Assembly (NCBI GenBank): GCA_020629275.1
Contig: JAHDDQ010000034.1
Span: forward strand, 1-32,101
DNA: 32,101 bases
Origin: Tenacibaculum sp.
GTDB lineage: Bacteria; Bacteroidota; Bacteroidia; Flavobacteriales; Flavobacteriaceae
Direction: 5' to 3'
The position numbers were made by a program, and so were the translations under genes. The notes below the pieces were generated by a model. That model had not been told where the DNA came from. It saw only the letters and a list, made by a program, of their open reading frames with translations, and ran no database searches. Shown here piece after piece: positions 1 through 7,550 of the stretch. Each line of letters opens with the position of its first letter. Position 1 is the first letter of the stretch.

Positions 1-352
1 CAAGACAATTTGAGCAAGCAACTTTTAACGATTTCTCGTAGTTTGTCATTATTAGCATACTAATCACTCGACCAACCATAGTTACATTCATTTTTTGAGT
101 TTTAGAATTGCATTTCGGACAAGGATGATTTCTTAAAATTTCACAGTATTCCTTAAATTCAGATTCTGTTAATTCCTTTGTTTGAGAATCGACACTGTCA
201 ATTAAATTAAGATTCAGATTTCTTTTTTTTATTTCTGCTTTTAAAATGTCAAGAACTTCTGGGCGCAAAGAACCAGCCTCTTCTGATGCGATTTTTTCAA
301 TTTTCCAATCATCAAAATTTTTATAGTTTTCTCTAATATCGTTTAAATCCAT
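1..352 (-). CDS. Zinc-ribbon protein of unknown function, 3' end outside window (cassette A)
   Basis: An open frame begins at ATG 352 and runs off the left edge without a stop, giving 117 visible residues. It starts MDLNDIRENYKNFDDWKIEK. The first 60 residues are charged and helical and contain SLRPEVLDILKAEIKKRNL. A CPKC knuckle at about residues 77-80 and a CSNC knuckle at about 113-116 look like the two halves of a zinc ribbon, with a hydrophobic stretch (MVGRVISMLIM) between them. It is the innermost visible member of the minus-strand cassette array: an attC-like element starts 20 bp upstream of its start codon. I do not recognise the family. The frame is supported by the absence of stops and by the paired CxxC motifs. 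Confidence 0.7.
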   Translation of the reverse strand, partial: MDLNDIRENYKNFDDWKIEKIASEEAGSLRPEVLDILKAEIKKRNLNLNLIDSVDSQTKELTESEFKEYCEILRNHPCPKCNSKTQKMNVTMVGRVISMLIMTNYEKSLKVACSNCL

Positions 353-372
353 TCCAGTTTTTCTCAAATGTG

Positions 373-504
373 TGGTAACGTTGTTGTATAAGGAAAGTTG
401 CGTGGTTTAAGTACCAAAGTTAGCAAATAAATCACAGATAGAAAGTCCGCGAGGACTTTCGTAAATTGGCTTTTACCAGCAATTTTTTTTATACGGTGTT
501 ACCC
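373..504 (-). repeat. attC-like folded element between cassettes A and B
   Basis: Read on the minus strand, the element opens with GGGTAAC followed by ACCGTATAA and closes with TTATACAACAAC followed by GTTACCA, so both outer boxes and inner boxes are complementary with a few unpaired bases, as in integron attC sites (R''-L''...L'-R'). The middle holds a perfect 8-bp hairpin with a 4-nt loop (441-460, GAAAGTCC/GGACTTTC). It shares its right end (TTTATAC...TGTTRCC...GTTTTTTAT) and the word GGACTTTC with the element at 1064-1258. The outer boxes do not follow the classical GTTRRRY/RYYYAAC rule beyond the GTT/AAC core, so the attC identity is an inference from architecture. Confidence 0.55.
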
Positions 505-1070
505 AACGTTTTTTATTTCAACAGTTCTTCTAATTCAATATTTTTTTCTTTTTTCAGATGCTTTTCAAGTAAATCTCTATAACATTCAAAACTCACAGAA
601 ATAATACAACCTTGATAAAATTCCTCAATTCCGAGTTTGTTGAGTTCTTTCCCAAATTTCTCATTATAAAACATTCCTCCAGTAAAATATTTCAATTCAT
701 TATTTTCAAGGTCAGATGCAAATTTTTTTTCCATTTCAGCACATTCTAATCCACTATATTCTCCAAATATTTTGTTCCTTCTTTCCATATCAAAATATTC
801 AAAAGTTGAGAAAGCACTTATTATAAATAAAAGAAGTCCAATTCCGAGTGCTGTTAATGTCAATTTTTTACTCTTCATTTTTAAACTTCTTGGTAGAAAA
901 AAGAAAACAATTAAAAGGCAAAACAGAATTATTGGAAATATGAACTTTTCGAAAGTCTCATATTCCGAAAGTTTTGAGTAATTAAAAATGGTCAAACCAA
1001 GTCCAATTAATAAAAAAGTCAGAATGATGTATTTCAGTTTTGCGTACATATTTTTGCAATGTTGGGTAAC
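498..1070. repeat. Cassette B boundary: 10-bp inverted repeats around the gene
   Basis: GTTACCCAAC at 498-507 and its exact reverse complement GTTGGGTAAC at 1061-1070 bracket the gene at 513-1049. The left copy is separated from the stop codon by 5 nt (GTTTT); the right copy lies 11 nt from the start codon. The next cassette has a different 10-mer pair but the same 5-nt spacing at the stop. In integron cassettes, the bases just upstream of the gene and the first box of its own attC are complementary and cassette-specific, which is what is seen here. Confidence 0.7.
513..1049 (-). CDS. Small membrane protein of unknown function (cassette B)
   Basis: The 178-residue product has three predicted membrane helices in its first half (about residues 7-25, 34-52 and 65-83), then a soluble, charged tail of about 90 residues with two cysteines, at CAEM and GCII. 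I find no recognisable motif and no close family. The start ATG at 1049 is the first in frame and lies 11 nt from the upstream cassette boundary, leaving almost no leader and no obvious promoter of its own. It would therefore depend on read-through from an upstream promoter, as integron cassette genes usually do. The gene is one cassette of the minus-strand array; neighbours A and C are unrelated in sequence. Confidence 0.75.
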   Translation of the reverse strand: MYAKLKYIILTFLLIGLGLTIFNYSKLSEYETFEKFIFPIILFCLLIVFFFLPRSLKMKSKKLTLTALGIGLLLFIISAFSTFEYFDMERRNKIFGEYSGLECAEMEKKFASDLENNELKYFTGGMFYNEKFGKELNKLGIEEFYQGCIISVSFECYRDLLEKHLKKEKNIELEELLK

Positions 1071-1258
1071 GGCTCAGTGTATGAAATCGTAGCGTGTAAA
1101 AAGATACTACATTTTCGAATTAGCACAGAGCCAAATTTTTATATTTTGATTTAACTTTTCTTATTTAAAGCCAAATTAAAAATTTGGCGGACTTTCTAAA
1201 TACACACAAACCTTTTGGTTTAGCACTTATTAGCTATGTTTTATACACCGTGTTGCCT
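1064..1258 (-). repeat. attC-like folded element between cassettes B and C
   Basis: On the minus strand it opens AGGCAAC-ACGGTGTAT and closes ATACACTGAGCC-GTTACCC, so inner boxes GGTGTAT/ATACAC pair and the core ends read AAC and GTT. An internal 8-bp stem with a 3-nt loop lies at 1170-1188 (GCCAAATT/AATTTGGC), directly followed by CGGACTTTC, a word also present in the element at 373-504. At 195 bp it is longer than typical attC sites but within the range reported for long ones. The right-hand 30 bp (TTTTATACACCGTGTTGCC...) closely match the right end of the other element. Confidence 0.55.
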
Positions 1259-2079
1259 ACAGTTTTTTATTCCTTTTCATTTTGCGTTATTGAATTAATC
1301 ATTCTTTTCAAAAGTTCCGATGGCATTAATATGAATCTTTTAGAATTTAATAATAATCGGTCAAATGCAAGGAAACAAAGAAAAGATTGATAAACGGCTC
1401 TATCCTTTTCTGCAATTTCAAAAACACTCGAATTTTGAAGAAATTGGAAAGAAAAAACAAGTAGATAAATGAAAAAAGAAGAATAAATTATAAATCGAAT
1501 ATTTTCTTTATTAAGCACATATTCTGTTAATTCATCCAATTTGAATTTTTTCATTTTTTCAGAGTCTTTTAATCTAAATGGTCCGAACTGATATATGAAG
1601 TTTAAAATCTGTTTGTAAAAAGCTACTGAAACACAAGTCGCAAAAGTCAATATTATAAAGAGATTTGTTTGTTCTTTTAAGTTTACATAATCAAAATATT
1701 CATTTGTTCTGATTAGTAATAAAGGTAAAGAAATGGTAAAAAGCCCAAATAGAAAAGTATGTAATATCAATCCCATTGTCGGTATCGCAAACTGTAATAA
1801 AAACAAAGCTAATGCTAAAGGTAAAGAAATTACTTTATTAAAATATTCAAGTATTTTATTAGAAAACTTTTTGTGTAACCAGCCGAATATAATTAATAGT
1901 ACAACGTAGCCTACAAAGTAGAATATCCAATTATAGTTTTTTGAGTTGTTTAAATGTTCCATTCCCATCGATAAGAAGAACATTATTATCAAAGAGATTA
2001 CGATGATAATTAGTAAGAATAAGGTAGATTTTGATTCTTTTTTAATATTCACTCAATTTTGGTTTAAATTGTAGGCAAC
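1252..2079. repeat. Cassette C boundary: 10-bp inverted repeats around the gene
   Basis: GTTGCCTACA at 1252-1261 and its exact reverse complement TGTAGGCAAC at 2070-2079 bracket the gene at 1267-2052. As in cassette B, the downstream copy is followed by GTTTT (5 nt) and then the stop codon, while the upstream copy is 17 nt from the start. No further element with the folded structure is seen beyond 2079, so this is probably the first cassette of the array. Confidence 0.7.
1267..2052 (-). CDS. Multi-pass membrane protein of unknown function (cassette C)
   Basis: The 261-residue product has about six hydrophobic segments (roughly residues 11-30, 40-58, 75-93, 97-113, 130-148 and 190-206) and a short positively charged tail. 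No catalytic or binding motif is recognised. The frame has no ATG near its 5' end: an in-frame TGA directly precedes GTG at 2052, so GTG is taken as the start. It sits alone within its 10-bp inverted repeats and is probably the first, promoter-proximal cassette. Function cannot be named; membrane proteins of unknown role are common in cassette arrays. Confidence 0.7.
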   Translation of the reverse strand: MNIKKESKSTLFLLIIIVISLIIMFFLSMGMEHLNNSKNYNWIFYFVGYVVLLIIFGWLHKKFSNKILEYFNKVISLPLALALFLLQFAIPTMGLILHTFLFGLFTISLPLLLIRTNEYFDYVNLKEQTNLFIILTFATCVSVAFYKQILNFIYQFGPFRLKDSEKMKKFKLDELTEYVLNKENIRFIIYSSFFIYLLVFSFQFLQNSSVFEIAEKDRAVYQSFLCFLAFDRLLLNSKRFILMPSELLKRMINSITQNEKE

Positions 2080-2176
2080 TAGTTATATAAACATAAAATA
2101 TACTGTTATCCCGTACTTTGGGTGTATAAACAAATATTTTACTAGAGTATAAAAATAAATATACTACACATCACTT

Positions 2177-2196
2177 GTATACGGATTTCCGTATAC
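2177..2196. promoter_or_regulatory. Perfect 9-bp dyad (TACGGA-N2-TCCGTA core) in the 2080-2353 gap
   Basis: GTATACGGA and its reverse complement TCCGTATAC are separated by TT. The stem is short and AT-flanked without a T-run, so it looks more like an operator than a terminator. The same 14-bp core layout, TACGGA-N2-TCCGTA, occurs at 19763-19776 just after the response-regulator gene. The remainder of the 2080-2353 gap is very AT-rich and I see no gene in it. Operator function is an inference from symmetry. Confidence 0.4.
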
Positions 2197-2353
2197 GCAT
2201 GCATTTATAAACATAACTAGGATTATTTTGTGCTTTTTTCGAAGATAAAGCATGTAAGGGATATAATACTTGTGTTCTTCTATGTAAATATAAAAAATTT
2301 AGTAAAAAAAACAATGTTATGTTACTTTATATAAAGTTATGTAGTTAACAAAA

Positions 2354-3070
2354 TTATATTTTCACAATATTTTCTTTTTTAAGTATGGATAAATTACAAA
2401 ACCGTAATAATAATTGTGCAATAGCAATAGTATCTTGCTCACAGTAAGCAACAATTCTGGGTAGGTTTTTTTCTTCATAATACACATGGGCAACTTCACT
2501 ACCATCGATATCTTGTTTTGGCGAAGGAATTCCTAAAATATGTGTTAATAACCGTAAAGAAGTGTAATGTTTATAGTCCCCAAATTTCCATAGATCCAAG
2601 GTGTCTAAATGTTGAATCTCCCATGGTTTTTTACCAAATAAATTTAGTTTCTTGGGTAAAGAAATTTGATGAATAATCATGCGACGTGCGATAAACGGAA
2701 AGTCAAATTCTTTTCCATTATGAGCGCACAAAAGGTGTTTTTTATGATTAAAGTGTGTGTTTAGTAATGCTTTAAAGTCAGATAAAATAGTATGTTCGTT
2801 GTCATTAGCAAACGAAGTTACTCGAAGTTGGTATTCATCATTCTGTGCTGTAAAGTAACCAACAGAGATGCAAATTATTTTTCCAAATTCAGCCCAAATT
2901 CCAGCTTTATGATAAAATTCTTCTGCGGTAAATGCTTCTTTTCTTTGGTATCGAGTTTTTAAAGCGTATAACTCTTGGGTTTCTTCCGAAAGTGCATTCC
3001 AATTTTTGTGTTCAGGCACTGTTTCAATATCTAAAAATAAGATATTGAGTAGGTTTAGGTTTTGTAACAT
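2354..3070 (-). CDS. Predicted 3'-5' exonuclease, PolB-exonuclease-like (DNA_pol_B_exo2 type)
   Basis: The 238-residue protein is a stand-alone RNase H-fold exonuclease expected to remove nucleotides from DNA 3' ends using two metal ions. Motif I is LFLDIETVPE (Asp14, Glu16), motif II is HNGKEFDFPF with its Asp near residue 123, and motif III is YCEQD near residues 210-214, whose Tyr-x3-Asp spacing places it in the DEDDy subgroup. The length matches the PF10108 family of proteins related to the exonuclease domain of PolB-type polymerases, with no polymerase domain attached. It is a single gene; the preceding minus-strand gene, pepP, lies 265 bp upstream beyond a strong hairpin, so the two are probably transcribed separately. 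Biological substrate unknown. Confidence 0.85.
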   Translation of the reverse strand: MLQNLNLLNILFLDIETVPEHKNWNALSEETQELYALKTRYQRKEAFTAEEFYHKAGIWAEFGKIICISVGYFTAQNDEYQLRVTSFANDNEHTILSDFKALLNTHFNHKKHLLCAHNGKEFDFPFIARRMIIHQISLPKKLNLFGKKPWEIQHLDTLDLWKFGDYKHYTSLRLLTHILGIPSPKQDIDGSEVAHVYYEEKNLPRIVAYCEQDTIAIAQLLLRFCNLSILKKENIVKI

Positions 3071-3261
3071 GAATGTTTAGCAATTTAATTTATAGCGTTT
3101 TTTGTAAAAGTAAATAAATTAAAACGAAAATTATTTCAATAAATAGAGAATTCGATAGCGTTTTTTTATAATTCTTAACGTGGATTTTATAAGAAGATTT
3201 TTTTAAAGGATATAATGAATAACGTCCATACAGTGTATATATGTGAAGATCTATTTCTAAA

Positions 3262-3300
3262 CAGCACATCAAGGGGGTTTTAAAACCTCTTGATGTGCTG
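3262..3300 (-). terminator. Hairpin terminator after pepP
   Basis: A 12-bp perfect stem (CAGCACATCAAG/CTTGATGTGCTG) encloses a further GGTTTT/AAAACC pairing. It begins 36 bp downstream of the pepP stop and on the minus strand is followed by TTTAGAAATAG, a modest U-rich tract. It most likely ends pepP transcription and separates it from the exonuclease gene. Confidence 0.7.
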
Positions 3301-3335
3301 TAAAGTTTATCATTTGAATAGATAAAATATCAACC

Positions 3336-4631
3336 TTATGATTGGTTCATTATATCTTCTATTTCTTCTGCTTCAATAGGAATGTTTCGCATTAGGTTAA
3401 ACGGCTCTCCGTTTTCTTGAATAATAACATCATCTTCTAAACGTATACCAAAACCTTCTTCAGGAATGTAAATCCCAGGTTCAACGGTAAATACCATATT
3501 AGCTTCCATAGGTTCATGTAAAAGCCCGTAATCATGTGTGTCTAAACCAATATGATGCGAAGTTCCGTGCATAAAATATTTTTTATATGCTGGCCAATTT
3601 GGGTCTTCATTTTGAATGTCTGCTTTATCTAGTAAGCCTAAGTTTAACAACTCAGAGGTCATTAATTTACCAACTTCCACATGGTAATCGGACCAAATAG
3701 TCCCAGGAACTAATAATTTTGTAGCTTCATTTTTAACTTTATTTACAGCATTATACACTGCTTTTTGACGTTCAGAAAAACGACCAGAAACAGGAATTGT
3801 TCTACTCATATCACTAGAGTAATTGGCATACTCAGCACCAACATCAAACAAGATTAAATCGCCAGCTTTACATTGTTGATTGTTTTCAATATAATGTAAA
3901 ACATTAGCATTACTACCACTAGCAATAATAGGCGTGTATGCAAAACCTTTTGATCTGTTTCTTAAGAATTCATGCGCAAATTCAGCTTCAATCTCATACT
4001 CCCAAACATCTGGTTGTACGAAGTTTAAAATACGTCTAAATCCTTTTTCAGTAATATCACAAGCTTTTTGCATTAAGTCAAGTTCTATTTGATCTTTAAC
4101 TGATCGTAAACGTTGTAAAATAGGGTTGCTTTTTGCTACAGCATGTGCAGGATATTTATTTAATAACCATTTTGTAAATCGTGCTTCACGAGTTTCAGTT
4201 TCAACTTTAGCGCGGTAATGTTCGTTTGTGTTTATATATACAGTATCAGCTAAAGCCATCATTTCTGCCAATACTTTTTCTAAGTCTTGTAACCAAAAAA
4301 CAGACGAAATTCCGCTAGTTGCTAGTGCTTTTTCTTTAGTAAGTTTTTCACCTTCCCAAACAGCGATATGCTCGTTAGTTTCTTTTAAAAACAAAACTTC
4401 TTTTAAATTGTCTTTCGGACAATTAGGAAAAACAACTAAGATGCTTTCTTCTTGGTCTACACCACTTAAATAAAAAATATCTCTATGTTGTTCAAAAGGT
4501 AATGTTGTATCTGCACTTACAGGGTAGATATCGTTCGAATTAAAAATTGCTAAACTATTTGGCTTCATTTGCGCCATAAAGTTTTTACGATTTTTAATAA
4601 ATACATCACGGTTAATAGGTAAATATTTCAT
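3336..4631 (-). CDS. pepP: Xaa-Pro aminopeptidase (M24B family)
   Basis: This cytoplasmic metallo-aminopeptidase releases an N-terminal residue that precedes proline. The 431 residues match the usual aminopeptidase P length: an N-terminal AMP_N domain (about 1-150) and a C-terminal pita-bread domain (about 180-420). All five dinuclear-metal ligands are visible: Asp263 (LFDVGAEY), Asp274 (SSDMSRT), His359 (HGTSHHIGLD), Glu384 (FTVEPGIY) and Glu399 (IRLEDDV). The start at 4631 gives the standard N-terminus MKYLPI. A TAnnTTTG box lies 32 bp upstream. Downstream is a clear hairpin terminator, so it is probably monocistronic. Role: peptide turnover. Confidence 0.95.
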   Translation of the reverse strand: MKYLPINRDVFIKNRKNFMAQMKPNSLAIFNSNDIYPVSADTTLPFEQHRDIFYLSGVDQEESILVVFPNCPKDNLKEVLFLKETNEHIAVWEGEKLTKEKALATSGISSVFWLQDLEKVLAEMMALADTVYINTNEHYRAKVETETREARFTKWLLNKYPAHAVAKSNPILQRLRSVKDQIELDLMQKACDITEKGFRRILNFVQPDVWEYEIEAEFAHEFLRNRSKGFAYTPIIASGSNANVLHYIENNQQCKAGDLILFDVGAEYANYSSDMSRTIPVSGRFSERQKAVYNAVNKVKNEATKLLVPGTIWSDYHVEVGKLMTSELLNLGLLDKADIQNEDPNWPAYKKYFMHGTSHHIGLDTHDYGLLHEPMEANMVFTVEPGIYIPEEGFGIRLEDDVIIQENGEPFNLMRNIPIEAEEIEDIMNQS

Positions 4632-4662
4632 TTGAACTAGACTTTTAAAGTTAATTGAAATT

Positions 4663-4670
4663 CAAAAATA
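4663..4670 (-). promoter_or_regulatory. Candidate -7 box of pepP
   Basis: TATTTTTG on the minus strand fits the Bacteroidetes -7 consensus TAnnTTTG and lies 32 bp before the pepP start codon. No convincing -33 TTG is seen, so this is tentative. Confidence 0.4.
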
Positions 4671-4706
4671 AAGAAACATTTAAGTAACAGCAGAAGCCAA
4701 ATGGCG

Positions 4707-5291
4707 TTATTTTATATTTTTACGGATTCGACTCATATGCCTTTTAGAAATTCCTAGAAATGAAGCTAAATAATGCAATGGAATGGTTTGTAATAATTCA
4801 GGTTCGTTGGTAAGTAGTTTTGAATAACGTTCTTCGGGAGATAATGTAAGTAAATCTATTCTATGATCGTCGATTAAAAATATCTGACGTTCAATAAGGC
4901 TGTGATAAAAACTGTAAAATGCTTTATTGTGTTTAATTAGGTATTTAAAGTCATTAATAGTAATTGTAAGTAGCACACAATTGGTTAATGCTTTTATGTT
5001 TTTTCTGGAAGGTTTTTGATGAAGAAAGCTTTTTAAGGCAGAAGTACAGGAGTTTTTTAAGGCTAAATATGTGGTTTTTTCTTCGTCTGTCAGCGGAATA
5101 GCATGCTGTAAAACGCCACTTTCTATAAAACAGAAATAGGAGCAAATTTCATTTTCTGAAACGAAATAATCATTCTTTTCTAATGTGAATACTTCAAAAC
5201 GTTTTAGAATATCTGGAATGAACTCATACAAAGTTTCATCACTAATAAGTGTTTTCAAATACACCTTAAAGTTTTCAGTTGTCGTATTCAT
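4707..5291 (-). CDS. Crp/Fnr-family transcriptional regulator
   Basis: The 194-residue protein has an N-terminal cyclic-nucleotide-binding-like beta roll (about 20-115, with ENEICSYFCFIESGVLQ typical of the family) and a C-terminal DNA-binding part. The recognition region is IPLHYLASFLGISKRHMSRI near residues 168-187, very similar to the many short Crp-like regulators of Flavobacteria. The phosphate-binding cassette residues needed for cAMP are not obvious, so the ligand is unknown. It is followed on the same strand by pepP 75 bp away, but pepP has its own candidate promoter. The targets cannot be read from the sequence. Confidence 0.85.
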   Translation of the reverse strand: MNTTTENFKVYLKTLISDETLYEFIPDILKRFEVFTLEKNDYFVSENEICSYFCFIESGVLQHAIPLTDEEKTTYLALKNSCTSALKSFLHQKPSRKNIKALTNCVLLTITINDFKYLIKHNKAFYSFYHSLIERQIFLIDDHRIDLLTLSPEERYSKLLTNEPELLQTIPLHYLASFLGISKRHMSRIRKNIK

Positions 5292-5445
5292 TTAAAAATT
5301 AACACTCTTTTTTGGGTTCATAATTACGCAAATGTGAATTGACATCGCACGAATTTTAATTCATAATAGGTTAACGGTGAATATATAGATTATTTTTAGA
5401 TATAAATTTATGTTTAAATAACCTCGTTAGAAAATAAATAAAAGG

Positions 5446-5895
5446 ATGAACTATTATCAAAAGAATAAGCACATGATGCATCTAAAAGAGCATAAAACAT
5501 TTCAAATAATAATGTTAATTCTATTTCTTATTTCAGCATTTTATTTTTCATTTTCAGAAGTAAAAATAGCTAACGATATACCAATTTGGGTTGTATGTAT
5601 ACTTCCTGTAAGTGTATATACATACCAAGTATCTAGAAAGGTTGATTTTGATATGGCAGCTCAAAGATTAGAAGTTTCTTTTTTCGGTTTCTTCCCTCAG
5701 AAGTATAATTTAAAAAATTTTGAACGGCTCATAATAATTAATCATAAAATGAACTTTATAAATAATGGAAAAGAGGTAAAAATAATTTTTAAAGGCGATC
5801 AAACTAAAGAAGTATCATTACTCAGAAAACATAAATTCAAAGGTATTGAGGATTTTATAAAAGAAACTCAAAAGATCATTCAAGGAGACTTTTAA
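5446..5895 (+). CDS. Small membrane protein with a possible PH-like domain
   Basis: The 149-residue product has two membrane helices (about residues 20-38 and 46-63) followed by a soluble half of alternating strands (VDFDMAAQRLEVSFFGFFPQ, then KKEV-type strands). That pattern, two helices then a small beta domain starting with a description of a local 'variable' strand pair, is seen in bacterial membrane-anchored PH-like proteins, but no diagnostic residue allows a firm call. It is divergent from the Crp-like gene and is followed by about 170 bp of AT-rich DNA before the YwqK gene, so it is probably transcribed alone. Function unknown. Confidence 0.6.
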   Translation: MNYYQKNKHMMHLKEHKTFQIIMLILFLISAFYFSFSEVKIANDIPIWVVCILPVSVYTYQVSRKVDFDMAAQRLEVSFFGFFPQKYNLKNFERLIIINHKMNFINNGKEVKIIFKGDQTKEVSLLRKHKFKGIEDFIKETQKIIQGDF

Positions 5896-6063
5896 TGACG
5901 TTAGGAATGCACACAAAACGCGATTTAATTATATTAAAATTAGAAAAAAGATTTTAGTAGAAAAACAAGCATAAATACATTGGTAAACTACAAATGTTAA
6001 TTCAAATACGCTAGCGTCCGCGAAATAAGTTACATTTAAAACAGAAACTAAACATATTCAATA

Positions 6064-7155
6064 ATGAGATTAATTGTTTTTCTTACAGTAACATTTTTAT
6101 TGATATTTACAAGTAATGCTCAAGACTTGGTAGATATTCGAACAACTAAATTGGGTAAGCAAACGCTTTATAGTAACCTTGAGAATAAATTGTTAACGGG
6201 TACTTTTAAAGTAGCTACAAGTTATAACGGGAAATATGCTGAAATTACCCTTTTAGAAGGAAAATTAGCTGGTGTCCGTAAAGACTATAATCAGAACGGA
6301 GAACTAGTTAAAGAGGAAAATTATAAAGACGGTTTTTTAGAAGGAAAAGTAACTCACTATTTTAGAAATGGTATTGTAAAAAGAGAAGAGTTCTACGTAA
6401 AATCAATCATAGATGGAACTTGTACATCGTATAATTTTAAAGGAGAAGAAATTGCTAAAGAACACTATAAAAAAGGTGTTAAAGTAGGAAAATGGATTGC
6501 GAAGTATAAAAAGTTTGGAGGAACTGAATATCATGTACATACAAAACAATATGATGAGCAAGGAAAACCTAAAGGAATATGGAAGGAAGTTGACGAAAAT
6601 GGTGATCCTGTTTGGGTAAAAAAGTACAAGACTCCTAATCACTACGAAAAGCAAGAATACTTTTCTAACGGTAAAAAGAAAAAGGAGTTCAGTAGAAAAA
6701 ATAATAAATTGATTGGTGTTTATGAAGAGTATTATGATACGGGTATTTTAAAAATTAAGGAGCTCTATAAAGATGGAAAATCTACGTTTAAACAAAATAA
6801 CTACGATGACGGAACTACAAAGTTTGTAGGGAATTATAAAAATGGAAAATCTCATGGAGAACATGTTCATTACGATAATGATGGAGTGATAACTATGAAG
6901 GGAAGTTACGACAATAGTAAACGAACAGGAGAATGGATAATTGTTAGTAGGGGAATAAAAACAATAGTAAACTATAAAAAAGGTAAGAAGAATGGTAAAG
7001 AAAAAGTATATAATAGTAAAGGAAAATTGTTTTCTACAGGAAACTATTTAAATAACAGAAAAGACGGGCTTTGGAAGTTTTACAATGCTGAAAAAGAAGT
7101 AACTAAGGAAATGAAATATGAAGAGGGAAAGAGAATTTCAGTAACTAGCTATTAA
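6064..7155 (+). CDS. Exported YwqK-family MORN_2 repeat protein
   Basis: The 363-residue protein begins with a clear signal peptide (MRLIVFLTVTFLLIFTSNAQ, cleavage after about residue 20) and then consists almost entirely of MORN_2 repeats of about 23 residues, with the recurring pattern of Tyr-x-Gly-x-x-x-Gly and NG/DG turns (for example ENYKDGFLEGKVTHYF and NYKNGKSHGEHVHYD). Such proteins are often annotated as YwqK-family antitoxins because of one Bacillus example; in Bacteroidetes the repeats are widespread in exported proteins and the role is not established. It is the first gene of a run of four closely spaced plus-strand genes (7160, 7551, 8170), probably one operon. No toxin is recognisable beside it. 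Confidence 0.8.
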   Translation: MRLIVFLTVTFLLIFTSNAQDLVDIRTTKLGKQTLYSNLENKLLTGTFKVATSYNGKYAEITLLEGKLAGVRKDYNQNGELVKEENYKDGFLEGKVTHYFRNGIVKREEFYVKSIIDGTCTSYNFKGEEIAKEHYKKGVKVGKWIAKYKKFGGTEYHVHTKQYDEQGKPKGIWKEVDENGDPVWVKKYKTPNHYEKQEYFSNGKKKKEFSRKNNKLIGVYEEYYDTGILKIKELYKDGKSTFKQNNYDDGTTKFVGNYKNGKSHGEHVHYDNDGVITMKGSYDNSKRTGEWIIVSRGIKTIVNYKKGKKNGKEKVYNSKGKLFSTGNYLNNRKDGLWKFYNAEKEVTKEMKYEEGKRISVTSY

Positions 7156-7159
7156 GAAA

Positions 7160-7543
7160 ATGACTAAATTATTTTTAGTGTTATTCATGATTATGAATAG
7201 CTTAATTTTTAACAGTCAGAACATTGTAGGTAAAACTTTTGAAGGACAAATAAAAAGCACCTGTGTAGAGACTACTGAAGATATGTACATGATTCATTTC
7301 TACAGAAAATTTATCTTTAAAAAAGATACTGTAGCTATCTTGGATTTTGAGTTAGGGACAGAAGCTTCATTTCATAAGGAATTGAAAACGTATACATGGA
7401 GAATGATTAATGGTTTAATAAGTATTAATAACTATGCGATTTATAAGAAAATAATAATTAGAGAAAATAAAATAGTTTGCTTAGATCGAAATGGAAATGA
7501 GTTTAGTTTTAATGAAGTTATGAATCCGATGCAACCAAAATAA
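7160..7543 (+). CDS. Small exported protein of unknown function
   Basis: The 127-residue protein starts 4 bp after the YwqK stop. Residues 1-20 (MTKLFLVLFMIMNSLIFNSQ) form a signal peptide; the mature part of about 107 residues alternates charged and aromatic residues, contains Tyr-rich MIHFYRKFIFKKDTVAI and ends near NEVMNPMQPK, suggesting a small beta-rich, lipocalin-like fold. I recognise no family. Tight spacing indicates co-transcription with the repeat protein upstream and the putative lipoprotein that follows 7 bp later. Confidence 0.65.
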   Translation: MTKLFLVLFMIMNSLIFNSQNIVGKTFEGQIKSTCVETTEDMYMIHFYRKFIFKKDTVAILDFELGTEASFHKELKTYTWRMINGLISINNYAIYKKIIIRENKIVCLDRNGNEFSFNEVMNPMQPK

Positions 7544-7550
7544 TGTATGT

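Noticed and set aside
373..1258. Insertion-sequence or MITE interpretation of the elements between cassettes
   Set aside because: There is no target-site duplication, the two elements differ in length and middle sequence, and their ends covary with the adjacent gene, which fits cassette recombination better than transposition.
3090..3272. 60-codon minus-strand frame between the exonuclease and pepP genes
   Set aside because: It overlaps the pepP terminator hairpin, has low-complexity AT-driven composition and no recognisable start signal or motif.
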